This document shows positions 9,601-17,600 of a stretch of DNA of 64,000 nucleotides, one piece after another. Origin of the DNA: JAXLYX01 sp046351215 (GTDB lineage Bacteria; Myxococcota_A; Polyangia; Polyangiales; Houyiibacteriaceae). Every line of letters starts with the position of its first letter. The first letter of the stretch is position 1. The stretch covers positions 310,001-374,000 of the forward strand of contig JAXLYX010000007.1 of NCBI GenBank assembly GCA_046351215.1, in the 5' to 3' direction. The position numbers and the translations under genes were made by a program. The notes under the pieces are model-generated. The model was not told the origin of the DNA, ran no database searches, and was given only the letters and a program-made list of their open reading frames with translations.

Positions 9601-10651
9601 CTCGGAGCAGGGCGAGCGCGACGAGCGCCTCTCGCTCCTCCGGCGCATCGGCGAGCTCTGCGTCCGGGGCCGGCTCGTCGATCTCGGGGAGAAGCACCTC
9701 GAGTCCGCCATCGCGCTCGCGGAGGCCGCGATGCGCGACGAGCAGGTCGCGGTCTTCTCGATGCTGCGCGGCCAGCTCCTCGGCCGGGCGAACCGCACCG
9801 AGGAGGGCATGCAATGGCTCGATCGGGCGCGCTCGCTCGCCCGATCCGTGGGCAAGAAGGAGCTGCTCCGCGACGTCACGCTGGCCACTGCGCAGGCCCA
9901 CACCCGCATCGGCGACTACGCCACCGCGATCGGCCTCCTGCGCGACGCGCACAAGCTCGCTCGCGAGACCGGTGACGGGATCGCGACCCTCCGGTCCATG
10001 TTGCCCCTCGCCGTCGCGCACGCGGCCGCCGGAGACGCGACCCGCGCCCAGGAGACCCTCGAGGCCGCGCGACGCCTCCTTCCCACGCCCGAGCCACCGA
10101 TGCTGGAGTGCGAGCACCTGCTCGCCGAGCTGCAGGTAGCGTACTACTCGGGCGCTCCCGACGACGCGATCGGCGTCGGCCTGCGCGCGCTCGAGGTCGC
10201 GAAGTCCCACGGGTTCCCCTTCGAGTCCGCGCTCGCCGCGCTCTACGTGGGCGAGTGCTACCTCCGGCTCACGGACTTCAAGCGGGCCTTCGCGCACCTG
10301 CGCTACACGTTCGACATCGCCCGCGAGCATCGGTTCACGAAGCTCCAGTACCGGGCGCTCGCGATCCTCGGCTTCCTCGACGCCGTGAAGTTCGGCTCCG
10401 AGGACGGCCGGCGCCGGCTGCTCGAGGCCGCGCGCTACGCCGAGGAGCGCGGCCACGTCGGGGACCTCGTCCAGGCCCTCTATCTCCTCGCCTTCCTCGA
10501 CGAGAAGCAGGGCGAGGTGGCGGCGGCGGTCCGCGGCTTCCGCGAGGTGCTGCGCCTCTCGGCCGAGTACCGTCACGGTCACTACGAGCACGCGGCGGAG
10601 ATGGCCCTCATCGCGATCGAGCAGGGCAAGCCGGTGAACCTGCCTCGCTAG
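6674..10651 (+). CDS. Ser/Thr protein kinase with cyclase-like remnant, ATPase and TPR domains
   Basis: 1325 residues. Residues about 10-290 are a Ser/Thr kinase: glycine-rich loop ARGGMAEVYKAK, catalytic loop HRDVSPQN, DFGIAKA, and GKYAYMSPEQ in place of APE. About residues 404-532 resemble the C-terminal half of a class III nucleotide cyclase domain (VTALFGLSNPDGHDTDAAAR, then IALHAGRLLVD) but lack the metal-binding and transition-state residues I would expect. Then FVGRRDELRR opens an AAA_16/STAND-type ATPase, with Walker A GDEGAGKS (about 570) and a Walker B-like stretch LTVFAFDGVENADD (about 690). From about 960 to the end are TPR-like helices. The order cyclase-ATPase-TPR is that of known cyclase/ATPase sensors, with a kinase added in front. 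A cytoplasmic signalling integrator is inferred; no membrane segment is evident. Confidence 0.9.
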   Translation: MVEQGPEVYGKYQLLELLARGGMAEVYKAKSYGVEGFEKILVIKRILPELSANPQFVDMFIDEAKIAVTLSHANVVQVFDLGRADDTYFIAMEYVAGSDLATVLRRGRRLGRALPIELAAFVVSEVAKGLDYAHRRRDASGRPLHIVHRDVSPQNVLISHEGEVKLTDFGIAKARTTMSAETQAGVLKGKYAYMSPEQAQGKLVDARTDIYALGIVLYEMLAGRNPFHADSAYETLKRVREGTAPRVHTVSRGIPEELSNIVARAMAPDPSKRHGNAGLLYEELVQFLYTSGRRTGAHDLASYLDALREASQIERIGEEPNAQLRATFDAVPRSPERTPVEKPGRAPLDASTTGGRRRRQTGSNERSTTTGVARPQAEKRDATAFMARLPARSKDEAGIRREIERWGGSLLEARVAGSGLHAATTVTALFGLSNPDGHDTDAAARCALALRRRLNVDCPIALHAGRLLVDLDGNLVREQRLEAILAAANDLLARTAAGTTTLGRTTEPLLRRAFDVRPIHGLEAVYRLVEARDFTETLGKFVGRRDELRRVGEVLADANRRRTRVLAIIGDEGAGKSRILLETMRRLKAARHDVGMHVARVDRNARNVPLAMCQEMLRVVLGVDDLDTEAEVREKVGRLRELGLPRPDIAAVELAMGLPLGGGPLPEGERSLRAAIARMATKLAQDRLTVFAFDGVENADDASMLMLERLTADTADSRVVIVVTQRPGPRRISPSVQGYEEITLSPFSDPDIAKMTAALLGADEVPTDLLRKVTLKSGGNPLYVEEYVRALQDAGAVALDGTGKTVFRTEIADVEVPKSLRGIVAARLSRLAPLDRQVIQIGAVAGHSFRTELLSHVADEEPTEVEVSLAGLQDRGIVVMAAPGEFRFAHDLIGIVTREGLPIEARRELHAAVAEAMERLYPQQLDEWADRVAHHFREGGRRDRAVHYFIRASQRLEVENRLDAAVGVLVTAAEMLSEQGERDERLSLLRRIGELCVRGRLVDLGEKHLESAIALAEAAMRDEQVAVFSMLRGQLLGRANRTEEGMQWLDRARSLARSVGKKELLRDVTLATAQAHTRIGDYATAIGLLRDAHKLARETGDGIATLRSMLPLAVAHAAAGDATRAQETLEAARRLLPTPEPPMLECEHLLAELQVAYYSGAPDDAIGVGLRALEVAKSHGFPFESALAALYVGECYLRLTDFKRAFAHLRYTFDIAREHRFTKLQYRALAILGFLDAVKFGSEDGRRRLLEAARYAEERGHVGDLVQALYLLAFLDEKQGEVAAAVRGFREVLRLSAEYRHGHYEHAAEMALIAIEQGKPVNLPR

Positions 10652-10677
10652 GCGGGAGGCTCCGGCGACGGAAACGC

Positions 10678-10710
10678 GAACGCCGCCGGGCGCGTGGCCG
10701 GGCGGCGTTC
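10678..10710. terminator. Hairpin between convergent genes
   Basis: GAACGCCGCC at 10678-10687 pairs perfectly with GGCGGCGTTC at 10701-10710 across a 13-base loop. It lies between the 3' ends of the kinase gene and secG, so it can serve both directions. There is no T-run on either side. Confidence 0.55.
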
Positions 10711-10729
10711 CAGGGGCGATCGCGGAAGC

Positions 10730-11104
10730 TCACTCCATCGAGGAGGCGCCGCCCATCGACGAAGCGCCGCCCATCGACGAAGCGCCGCCCATCGACGAAG
10801 CGCCGCCCATCGACGAAGCCGAGCCGCGGCGCGACTGCACCTGCTGCAGGGCGTCGTCGAGCGCGGTGTTGTCGCTCGTCGAGAGGTAGGCGAGCGTGAG
10901 CGAGAGGATCATGAAGACGGCCGCGCTGACGGCGGTCATCTTCTGGAGGATGTTCGTGGCGCCTGCGCCGCCGAAGACCTGCTGGCTGGCCGCCCCGCCG
11001 AAGGCGCCGCCCATGCCGCCGCCGCGCCCCGGCTGGAGGAGCACGACGAAGATCAGGAACGCGCAGACGAGGACGTACAGAACGGAAAGGACGTTGAACA
11101 GCAT
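10730..11104 (-). CDS. secG: Preprotein translocase subunit SecG with repeat tail
   Basis: 124 residues. The first membrane helix begins at the start codon (MLFNVLSVLYVLVCAFLIFVVLL), followed by the SecG loop LLQPGRGGGMGGAFGG and a second helix (AAVFMILSLTLAYLS). SecG assists SecYEG-dependent export in the inner membrane. The position directly downstream of tpiA is a common bacterial arrangement. The ATG at 11104 is chosen because it begins the first helix. The C-terminal tail carries SSMGGA repeated about five times, encoded by an 18-bp tandem DNA repeat; such a tail is not part of the core SecG fold. Confidence 0.93.
   Translation of the reverse strand: MLFNVLSVLYVLVCAFLIFVVLLQPGRGGGMGGAFGGAASQQVFGGAGATNILQKMTAVSAAVFMILSLTLAYLSTSDNTALDDALQQVQSRRGSASSMGGASSMGGASSMGGASSMGGASSME
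10733..10820. repeat. 18-bp tandem repeat inside the secG 3' end
   Basis: The unit GACGAAGCGCCGCCCATC recurs about five times head to tail, the first copy being variant. Read on the minus strand it encodes the hexapeptide SSMGGA repeatedly at the SecG C-terminus. The unit length is a multiple of three, so copy-number change keeps the frame and only lengthens or shortens the tail. Confidence 0.9.
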
Positions 11105-11120
11105 CGGGTCTCCAGCGGGA

Positions 11121-11879
11121 TCAGGCGGCTTCGACGATCGGCAGGAAGGTCTTCGTTTCGAGCGAGGCCCCGCCGACCAGCGCTCCGTCGATGTCCGGTT
11201 CGGCGAGGAGCTGGCCCGCGTTCTCCGGTTTGACGCTCCCCCCATAGATCACCCGGACGCCGGCCGCAAGATCCGCGCCCCGGACCTCGGACAATCGTCC
11301 CCGGATGGCGGCATGGACGGCCTGGGCGTCGGCCGGGGTGGCGGTCTTGCCCGTGCCGATGGCCCAGACGGGCTCGTAGGCCACGATCAAGCGCGACACC
11401 TCGGCGTCCGAGAGCCCCTCGAGCGCCGCGTCGAGCTGCCCCAGGACGACCTGGTTCGTGGTCCCGGCCTCGCGCTGGGCGAGGAGCTCTCCGATGCAGA
11501 GGATGGGCACGAGGCCGTGGCGCAGGGCCGCCTTGACCTTCGCGTTCACGACCGCGTCCGTGTCGCCGAAGAGCTGACGACGCTCCGAATGGCCGACGAT
11601 GACGTGGGTGCAGCCGACGTCGCGGAGCTGGGCTCCGCTGACCTCGCCCGTGTAGGCGCCCTGGTCGTGGGTGCCGACGTCCTGCGCCGCGAGGAAGACC
11701 CCGCTCCCGGCGAGGGCCTGGCCCACCGCGTCGAGCGCCGGATACACCGGCGCCACGCAGACCTCGGCCCGCCGATCGCCACGGAGCCCCGCGCGGAGCT
11801 CCGCCACGAAGGCCAGGGCCTCGGCCTTGGTCTTGTACATCTTCCAGTTCGCCGCGACGAACGGGATGCGAGCGCTCAT
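11121..11879 (-). CDS. tpiA: Triose-phosphate isomerase
   Basis: 252 residues, the normal length. The catalytic residues are all recognisable: Lys in AANWKMYK, His in VIVGHSERR, and Glu in VAYEPVWAIGTGK; the phosphate loop is YGGSVKPEN. The enzyme interconverts dihydroxyacetone phosphate and glyceraldehyde 3-phosphate in glycolysis. The ATG at 11879 overlaps the pgk stop by 4 bases, so translation is probably coupled. It lies third in the gap-pgk-tpiA-secG operon. Confidence 0.97.
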   Translation of the reverse strand: MSARIPFVAANWKMYKTKAEALAFVAELRAGLRGDRRAEVCVAPVYPALDAVGQALAGSGVFLAAQDVGTHDQGAYTGEVSGAQLRDVGCTHVIVGHSERRQLFGDTDAVVNAKVKAALRHGLVPILCIGELLAQREAGTTNQVVLGQLDAALEGLSDAEVSRLIVAYEPVWAIGTGKTATPADAQAVHAAIRGRLSEVRGADLAAGVRVIYGGSVKPENAGQLLAEPDIDGALVGGASLETKTFLPIVEAA

Positions 11880-13060
11880 CGGAGCGCCTCGACGCCGGGC
11901 AGGGTGCGCCCCTCGAGGTACTCGAGCGAGGCGCCGCCGCCCGTCGAGACGTGGTCGTACTGGTCGGCCAGACCGGCCTCCTGGACGGCCGCGACGCTGT
12001 CGCCGCCGCCGACGACCGTGAAGCCCTCGCAGGCGGCCATCGACTTCGCGACCGAGAACGTGCCCTCGGCGAAGGGACGGTTCTCGAAGAGGCCCATGGG
12101 ACCGTTCCAGAACACGCACTTGGCGTTCCGGATCCGCTCGCCGTAGGCCACCTCGGTCTTCGGTCCGATGTCGAGCGCCATCGCGTCGGCGGGCACGGCG
12201 TCGACGTCGACGACGGAGGCCGCGGAGGCCTCGATCGAGGCGGCCGTGCGGACGTCGACGGGGAGCACGACCTCGACGTTCTTCTTGGCGGCGTTCTCGA
12301 GGACGCTGCGCGCGAGGGCGAGCTTGTCCTCCTCGATCCGGCTCTTGCCCATGTTCTTGCCCTGGGCGGCGAGGAAGGTGTTCGCCATGGCCCCGCCGAT
12401 GACGAGCGTGTCGACCTTCGAGAGGAGCGCCTCGAGGACGCCCATCTTGTCGCTGACCTTCGCGCCGCCGAGGACGGCGACGTAGGGATGGGGCGCGTCG
12501 CCGCGGACCGTGTCGAGAGACTCGAGCTCCTTGAGCATCAGGAAGCCCGCGCCGCGCTCGCGGACGAGCTGGGGGAGGGCGCTGACGGAGGCGTGCGCAC
12601 GGTGCGCCGCCCCGAAGGCGTCGTTGACGTAGACGTCGCAGAGGGACGCGAGCTCCTTCGCGAAGCCGGCGTCGTTGGCCTCCTCCTCCGCGTGGAAGCG
12701 CAGGTTCTCGAGCATCGCGACCTGGCCGTCGCGCAGGTCGCTGACGACCTTGCGCGCGCCGTCCCCGATGCAGTCGTCGGTCAGCACGACCTCGCCGACG
12801 CCGAGCAGCTCGGCCAGCCGCTTGGCCGCCGGCTCGAGCGAGTACTCGGCCTTGGGCTTGCCCTTCGGTCGACCGAGGTGCGAAGCGAGCACGACGCGAG
12901 CGCCCTGCGCGATCGCGTACTCGATCGTCGGGAGCGCCGCGCGGATGCGCGTGTCGTCGGTGACCTCCGTCCCCTTCAGCGGAACGTTGAAGTCGACGCG
13001 GATGAAGAGCCTTCGCCCCGCGATCGCGAGGTCTTTGATCGAACGAATCGGCGCCCCCAT
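11876..13060 (-). CDS. pgk: Phosphoglycerate kinase
   Basis: 394 residues, the usual family length. Motifs include RVDFNVPLKG near the N-terminus, SHLGRPKG in the N-lobe substrate site, and the C-terminal nucleotide loop STGGGASLEYLEG. It transfers phosphate from 1,3-bisphosphoglycerate to ADP. The ATG at 13060 is 4 bases downstream of the gap stop codon; a longer in-frame start would run back into gap. Part of the glycolytic operon. Confidence 0.97.
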   Translation of the reverse strand: MGAPIRSIKDLAIAGRRLFIRVDFNVPLKGTEVTDDTRIRAALPTIEYAIAQGARVVLASHLGRPKGKPKAEYSLEPAAKRLAELLGVGEVVLTDDCIGDGARKVVSDLRDGQVAMLENLRFHAEEEANDAGFAKELASLCDVYVNDAFGAAHRAHASVSALPQLVRERGAGFLMLKELESLDTVRGDAPHPYVAVLGGAKVSDKMGVLEALLSKVDTLVIGGAMANTFLAAQGKNMGKSRIEEDKLALARSVLENAAKKNVEVVLPVDVRTAASIEASAASVVDVDAVPADAMALDIGPKTEVAYGERIRNAKCVFWNGPMGLFENRPFAEGTFSVAKSMAACEGFTVVGGGDSVAAVQEAGLADQYDHVSTGGGASLEYLEGRTLPGVEALR

Positions 13061-13064
13061 GAGC

Positions 13065-14081
13065 TCAGCCTCCCTTGGCCAGGATCCGGACGAGGTCGAC
13101 CATCCGGGCGGAGTATCCCCACTCGTTGTCGTACCACGCATGCACTTCGACGAGGTCTCCGTCGACCACGTCGGTGAGGTTCGTGTCGACGATCGCGGAT
13201 CGCGTGTCGCCGAGGTAGTCGGCGGAGACGAGCGGACGCGTCTCGACGCCGAGGATGCCGCGAAGGGGCCCGTCGGCCGCCGTTCGGAAGAGGCCGTTCA
13301 GCTCCTCGACCGTCGTGCCTCGCCCCACGTTCGCGGTGAGGCAGACGATCGACACGTCTGGCGTCGGGACGCGGATGGACGACGCCGCGAACTTGCCTCG
13401 GAGCTGGGGCAGGACGGAAAAGAGCGCCTTCGACACGCCACTCGATGTAGGCACCATCGACTCGGCCGCAGCCCTTCCGCGTCGATAATCGCTGTGGTGC
13501 GGCTGATCGACGATCGCCTGGTCGTTCGTGTAGGAGTGGACCGTCAGCATGTGGGCCTTCCGGACGCCGAGGGCGTCGTCGAGGACCTTCAGGACCGGCG
13601 CCACGCAGTTCGTCGTGCACGAGGCGTTCGAGACCACGACATGACGGGCCGGGTCGTAGAGCCCGTCGTTGAGGCCGACGCAGAACACGCCATCGACCGA
13701 GTCCTCGGGCGGGGCGCTGACGATCACCCGACGCGCACCGGCCGCGACGTGACGGGAGGCCGAGGCGCGCGTGCGGAAGCGGCCCGTGCACTCGAGGACG
13801 ACGTCGATGCCGAGCGCGGCCCACGGGAGCGAGGCGGGATCCTGCTCGGCGAGCACCCGGATGCGGCGTTCGCCGACGCGCAGGTGGCCGTCTTCCACTC
13901 GGATCGGCGCGCGCAGCCGTCCGTGGACCGAATCGAACTCGAGGAGATAGGCGAGGGCGTCCGCGTCGGCGAGGTCGTTGATCGCCACGAGCTCGACGTC
14001 GGACGCGGGGCTCGAGAGAATCAAGCGCGCTACACCGCGGCCGATCCGTCCGAAGCCGTTGATCGCGATCCTCGCAGCCAT
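13065..14081 (-). CDS. gap: Glyceraldehyde-3-phosphate dehydrogenase
   Basis: 338 residues. It has the NAD-binding start ARIAINGFGRIGRG, the catalytic Cys in SNASCTTNC (about residue 153) and the C-terminal motif WYDNEWGYSARM. The Asp in AINDLADADA is consistent with NAD rather than NADP use. The ATG at 14081 is preferred over an upstream in-frame codon at 14099 because a GAGGAGG ribosome-binding site lies 5 bases before it. First gene of gap-pgk-tpiA-secG, with a sigma-70-like promoter about 80 bases upstream. Confidence 0.96.
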   Translation of the reverse strand: MAARIAINGFGRIGRGVARLILSSPASDVELVAINDLADADALAYLLEFDSVHGRLRAPIRVEDGHLRVGERRIRVLAEQDPASLPWAALGIDVVLECTGRFRTRASASRHVAAGARRVIVSAPPEDSVDGVFCVGLNDGLYDPARHVVVSNASCTTNCVAPVLKVLDDALGVRKAHMLTVHSYTNDQAIVDQPHHSDYRRGRAAAESMVPTSSGVSKALFSVLPQLRGKFAASSIRVPTPDVSIVCLTANVGRGTTVEELNGLFRTAADGPLRGILGVETRPLVSADYLGDTRSAIVDTNLTDVVDGDLVEVHAWYDNEWGYSARMVDLVRILAKGG

Positions 14082-14130
14082 CGAGCCCTCCTCGCTCACC
14101 GACTCGCGAAGAGGCGGAGAGGCCCGACGA

Positions 14131-14142
14131 CCACGCGCGTGG
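14131..14142. promoter_or_regulatory. Perfect 12-bp palindrome in the gap leader
   Basis: CCACGCGCGTGG is fully symmetric and lies between the predicted gap promoter and the gap start, where a repressor could act on the transcript start or elongation. Its role is inferred from position and symmetry; in a 70% G+C genome a GC palindrome of this length can also arise by chance. Confidence 0.3.
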
Positions 14143-14159
14143 CCAGCACCGGGGCCGCG

Positions 14160-14188
14160 AAATTAGCCAGCATTTCCGCGTGGGTCAA
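14160..14188 (-). promoter_or_regulatory. Sigma-70-like promoter of the glycolytic operon
   Basis: On the minus strand TTGACC (14188-14183) is followed after a 17-base spacer by TAATTT (14165-14160). Both hexamers are close to consensus and the spacing is ideal. The predicted start of transcription is about 70 bases before the gap ATG. A TAATTT stretch stands out in this G+C-rich sequence. Confidence 0.65.
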
Positions 14189-14226
14189 GGAGAGGCCGAG
14201 CGACGGCGGAGGGACGGAACGCGAAA

Positions 14227-14256
14227 CCGCCGATCGCTCGTGGGAACGATCGGCGG
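14227..14256 (-). terminator. Hairpin after the small conserved protein gene
   Basis: CCGCCGATCG (14227-14236) and CGATCGGCGG (14247-14256) form a perfect 10-bp stem with a 10-base loop. Read on the minus strand the stem is followed by TTTCGC, so it resembles a weak intrinsic terminator for the gene ending at 14279. Confidence 0.6.
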
Positions 14257-14278
14257 CTCGCCGGGCAGGACCCTGTCG

Positions 14279-14473
14279 TCAGACCGGCTCGGTGCCGTCT
14301 TCCTTGATTTCGGAGGTCACGAGCTCGAGGAGGGCACTCGTGAAGGCGACCACGTCCGAACGTCCGTATCCGCTGCTCTTGAGCTCGCGGTACACGGACT
14401 TCGCCATGATCTTGAGCGCGCGGCCGTCCGCCCCCGTGGCAGCCGCAGTCGTCTGGTTCGTCTGTTCCCGCAT
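14279..14473 (-). CDS. Small conserved protein of unknown function
   Basis: 64 residues. After a Thr/Ala-rich N-terminus comes a compact helical segment, LKIMAKSVYRELKSSGYGRS, then DVVAFTSALLELVTSEIK. I do not know a function; the pattern looks like a conserved small helical protein. The ATG at 14473 is preferred to one at 14512 because GGAGGG stands 8 bases before it. It is followed by a hairpin terminator. It lies between the glycolytic operon promoter and the large membrane/methyltransferase-like gene, on the same strand as both. Confidence 0.75.
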   Translation of the reverse strand: MREQTNQTTAAATGADGRALKIMAKSVYRELKSSGYGRSDVVAFTSALLELVTSEIKEDGTEPV

Positions 14474-14545
14474 CGGTCTGTCCCTCCGTGGACTCGCCGC
14501 TGCTTCAAGCAAGCAGCGTGCCTTCGCCCCGAGGGGTGTGGAGGC

Positions 14546-14568
14546 GCGCGTTTTTTCGCGAAACGCGC
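14546..14568 (-). terminator. Hairpin downstream of the fused membrane/spermidine-synthase-like gene
   Basis: GCGCGTTT (14546-14553) pairs with AAACGCGC (14561-14568) around a 7-base loop. A second inverted repeat, GCCGCGTAC at 14595-14603 with GTACGCGGC at 14632-14640, lies between it and the stop codon at 14658. Either could end the minus-strand transcript. Confidence 0.45.
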
Positions 14569-14657
14569 ATGTTTTGCGCTGACGCTGAACGTCTGCCGCG
14601 TACTCCGGTGCGCGATTCCGTGCGTCGCTGCGTACGCGGCTTCGCAGTCGCGTGGCC

Positions 14658-17600
14658 TCAGCGCATCGGAGCCTGCGCGCCTCGGGGGGCCACCGGCGGG
14701 CTGGGTTGGCCGGGCGGGCCCATCGCGGCGGCCGCGGCCGCGGTTCGGGCGGCGTCGAGCGCTTCGACGTACGTCCGCATCGAGGCGACCGCCTCGTCGG
14801 CCCGGAGGTCCCCGTCGTAGCTGCGGGCCAGGAAGTAGTGGATCTCGGGATGACGGGCGACGTAATCCGGGTACGCCGTCAGGATCGCCTCGAGCTCTTC
14901 GGCGGCATGGGCGTACCGAGACGGATGGCCCGCTCCGGCGCCGGGATGGGCGCCCGCCGTCTTGTAGGAGAGCCAAGCCTCGAGCAGGCGCAGGCTCGGG
15001 CCGCTGTGGCGACGGACGGGGGCGGGAATGGCCTGCAGGGCGTCGTACGCGTCCTCGAAGCGGCCCTGATCCACGGCCGCTCGCACGTCGGCGAAGCCCT
15101 CGACGAGGAGCCTCGCGTCGCGGGCGGCGAGCTGGGGACCGGGCACCGGCGACTCGATGGGGACGAGGGGCTCGCCGGACCGTCCGACGAGGAGGGTGAA
15201 GACCTCGAAGGCGAGGCGGGTGCGCTCGGAGCGCCCGACCTGCCCCGAGCGCTCGATGAGCTCGGCGGCCTCGACGCGACGGCTGTGGCCGAGGAGGACG
15301 AGGCCGAGATCCGCGTACCGTGCCGCGGCCACGTCGCCTTCGCCGAAGCCCTGGAGCTGACGCACCACGCGGCCGAACGGCCATTCCGGCGAGTAGATGT
15401 TGACGAGGTAGCCCTCGTACCGGTCGTAGCCGATGAGGTCGCGCGGGGCCGCGAACTCGATCCGCATGTTGTCGTCGGTGTTGATCCCCGCGGGCTCGCG
15501 TCGGCACCGTCCGGTGCAGCTGCGCGCGGGATCGTTGGACGAATCGGCGAAGGACTCCCAGGCCCCGCCTTCCTTCCTCCACTCGATCTGGGCGTACTGC
15601 TCCACCTCGCCCCGTCCTCCGAGCAGGAGGCGGGCGTAGAGGTCGTACGGGCTCCGGACGTGCGCGCGCTCGAGCTCCTTCGGCACGTCGGGATGACGGA
15701 ACGCGCGCCCGAGCCGCTGCAGATCCATGGGGATCGGGCTGTCCGAGCCGAGCAGGATCGTGTCGCTCGAGAGGTCGTCCGCCGCGAAGACGAGCACGTG
15801 CCGGAACTGGGAAGCGAACGTCCGATAGATGGACTTGATGTTCTCGGGGCTGAGCTCGTAGAGCTGGACCCACTGACAATAGATCCCGCCGGGGCGGAGG
15901 CGCCGCTTCGTGATGCGGAAGTGGTCGGCCGTGAAGAGGTCGGAGACGCCCGTGATCCAGGGGTTCGACGGCTCGCTGATGATGACGTCGTATTGCCGAT
16001 CCGTCGACGCGAGGTAGTTGCGGCCGTCGTCGTTCACGACCTCGAGCCGGGGCATCCGCACGTAGGGGAAGCGATCGAGCGGGAAGTCGAGGTGGTTCAC
16101 GTCGACGAAGTGCCGCGCGGCCGCGGGGATGGCCCGCTCGAGCTCGATCACGTCCACGCGTCGCACGGGGAACTGGAGCGTCGTCCCGACCGTCACGCCG
16201 GAGCCGAAGCCGATGACGGCGAGGTCGAGGCCCTCCGGACCGCGGGGGTGGAGCAGGAGCGGATACGCTCCGACCATGATCTGGGTCGGCATGTCGTCGC
16301 CGTTCGAGGCGTCGACCTTGCCGTTGTTCTTGAGGGCGATGTGCTCGCCCCAATGCTCGACCGAGACGGTGGTGCTGAGGCCGTCTTCGTAGAAGAGGAG
16401 GTGGAGGCCCGCGGTCTGGCCTGGATCGCAGACGTCCTCGCCGCTCTCGGAGAGAGAGAGGCGGAACACGCCCATCGACATTCGGCCGAGGTCCCAGCGC
16501 AGCGGAGAGGACTCGCGCATCGAGGCGATCCAGAGCAGCGCCACGAGCGCCGGCACGAGCGGCGCGAGCACGTAGACCGAGACCGTGTGCCAGGCCGGCA
16601 GGGGCGTCGGCTTCCCGTCCGGCGTCGGCCGGGGCTCGGCCGAGGCGGCCGCGATCACGAGGACGAGCGCGAGGAGGAGGTTCAGGACGACGGCGACGAT
16701 CAGCGTCATCTCCGTGCCGATCCAGGGCATCAGCAGGAAGCCGGGAACCCACGCGCCGACGATCGAGCCGAGGGTGTTGCTCGCGTAGACGACGCCGACG
16801 TCGCGGGCCACGGAACGGCCCCCCGACGTGAAGACCCGCAGCGTGAGCGGGAACATCGCGCCCATCCCGACCGTGCTCGGGAGGATGCAGAGGGCGGCGG
16901 TCACCAGCATCAGCAGCTGGACGGTCCCGACGTGCTGGTAGAGGTGGAAGTCCTGCCCCGTGCCCGTCGTGTAGAGCGAGCGGAGCGCCTGCACCATCGA
17001 CGCGAACCCGCAGGGAATCTCGTCCTGCACCACGTAGTTCGCGAAGGTCGCGGCCGCGATGCCGAGCTGCACGACGCCGAGCTGGAGCATCGGATAGCGT
17101 CGCAGGACGGTGAGCAGGCCGACGAGGATCGCGATGCACTCGACCGCGACCGTCAGGAAGAGGGCGAGGAGACGCAGCCGATCCGTGACCAGGGCCTGGT
17201 TCACGATCGCCGCCGTCATCGGCACGACCAAGAGGAGCAGCGCTGGCGCGATCGGTGCCTCGGCGTCCGGTCCGTTGCGGCGGGTGCGGACCACGAGGCC
17301 GGTCGCGAGCAACGCGATGGGCACGCAGAAGAGGAAGGAGAGGGCGATCCAGAGGGTGGCGCCGTCCGAGACCGCGCGGACACCGTTGGCGACGAAGGTG
17401 AGGAACGCCGATGCGACGGCGAGGCCGACGATCGGCCGGCTGCCCCGGGCGAAGCTCGCGGCCGCGATCGCGCTGCCGCCGGCGATGCCCACGAGGAAGG
17501 TCACGAGGATCAGCGTGAACGAGTAGACGGACGAGCCGATCGTCATCGCCAGCGCACGGGTCCACACGACCTCGTTGCAGAGCGAGGCCGCCCCGGAGAC

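Noticed and set aside
6224..10591. A minus-strand open frame of 1455 codons across the kinase and the end of the ABC gene
   Set aside because: It is an antisense shadow typical of high G+C coding DNA; the plus strand encodes clear kinase, ATPase and ABC motifs.
10733..10820. Possible CRISPR or REP element
   Set aside because: The 18-bp units are within the secG reading frame and encode a peptide repeat.
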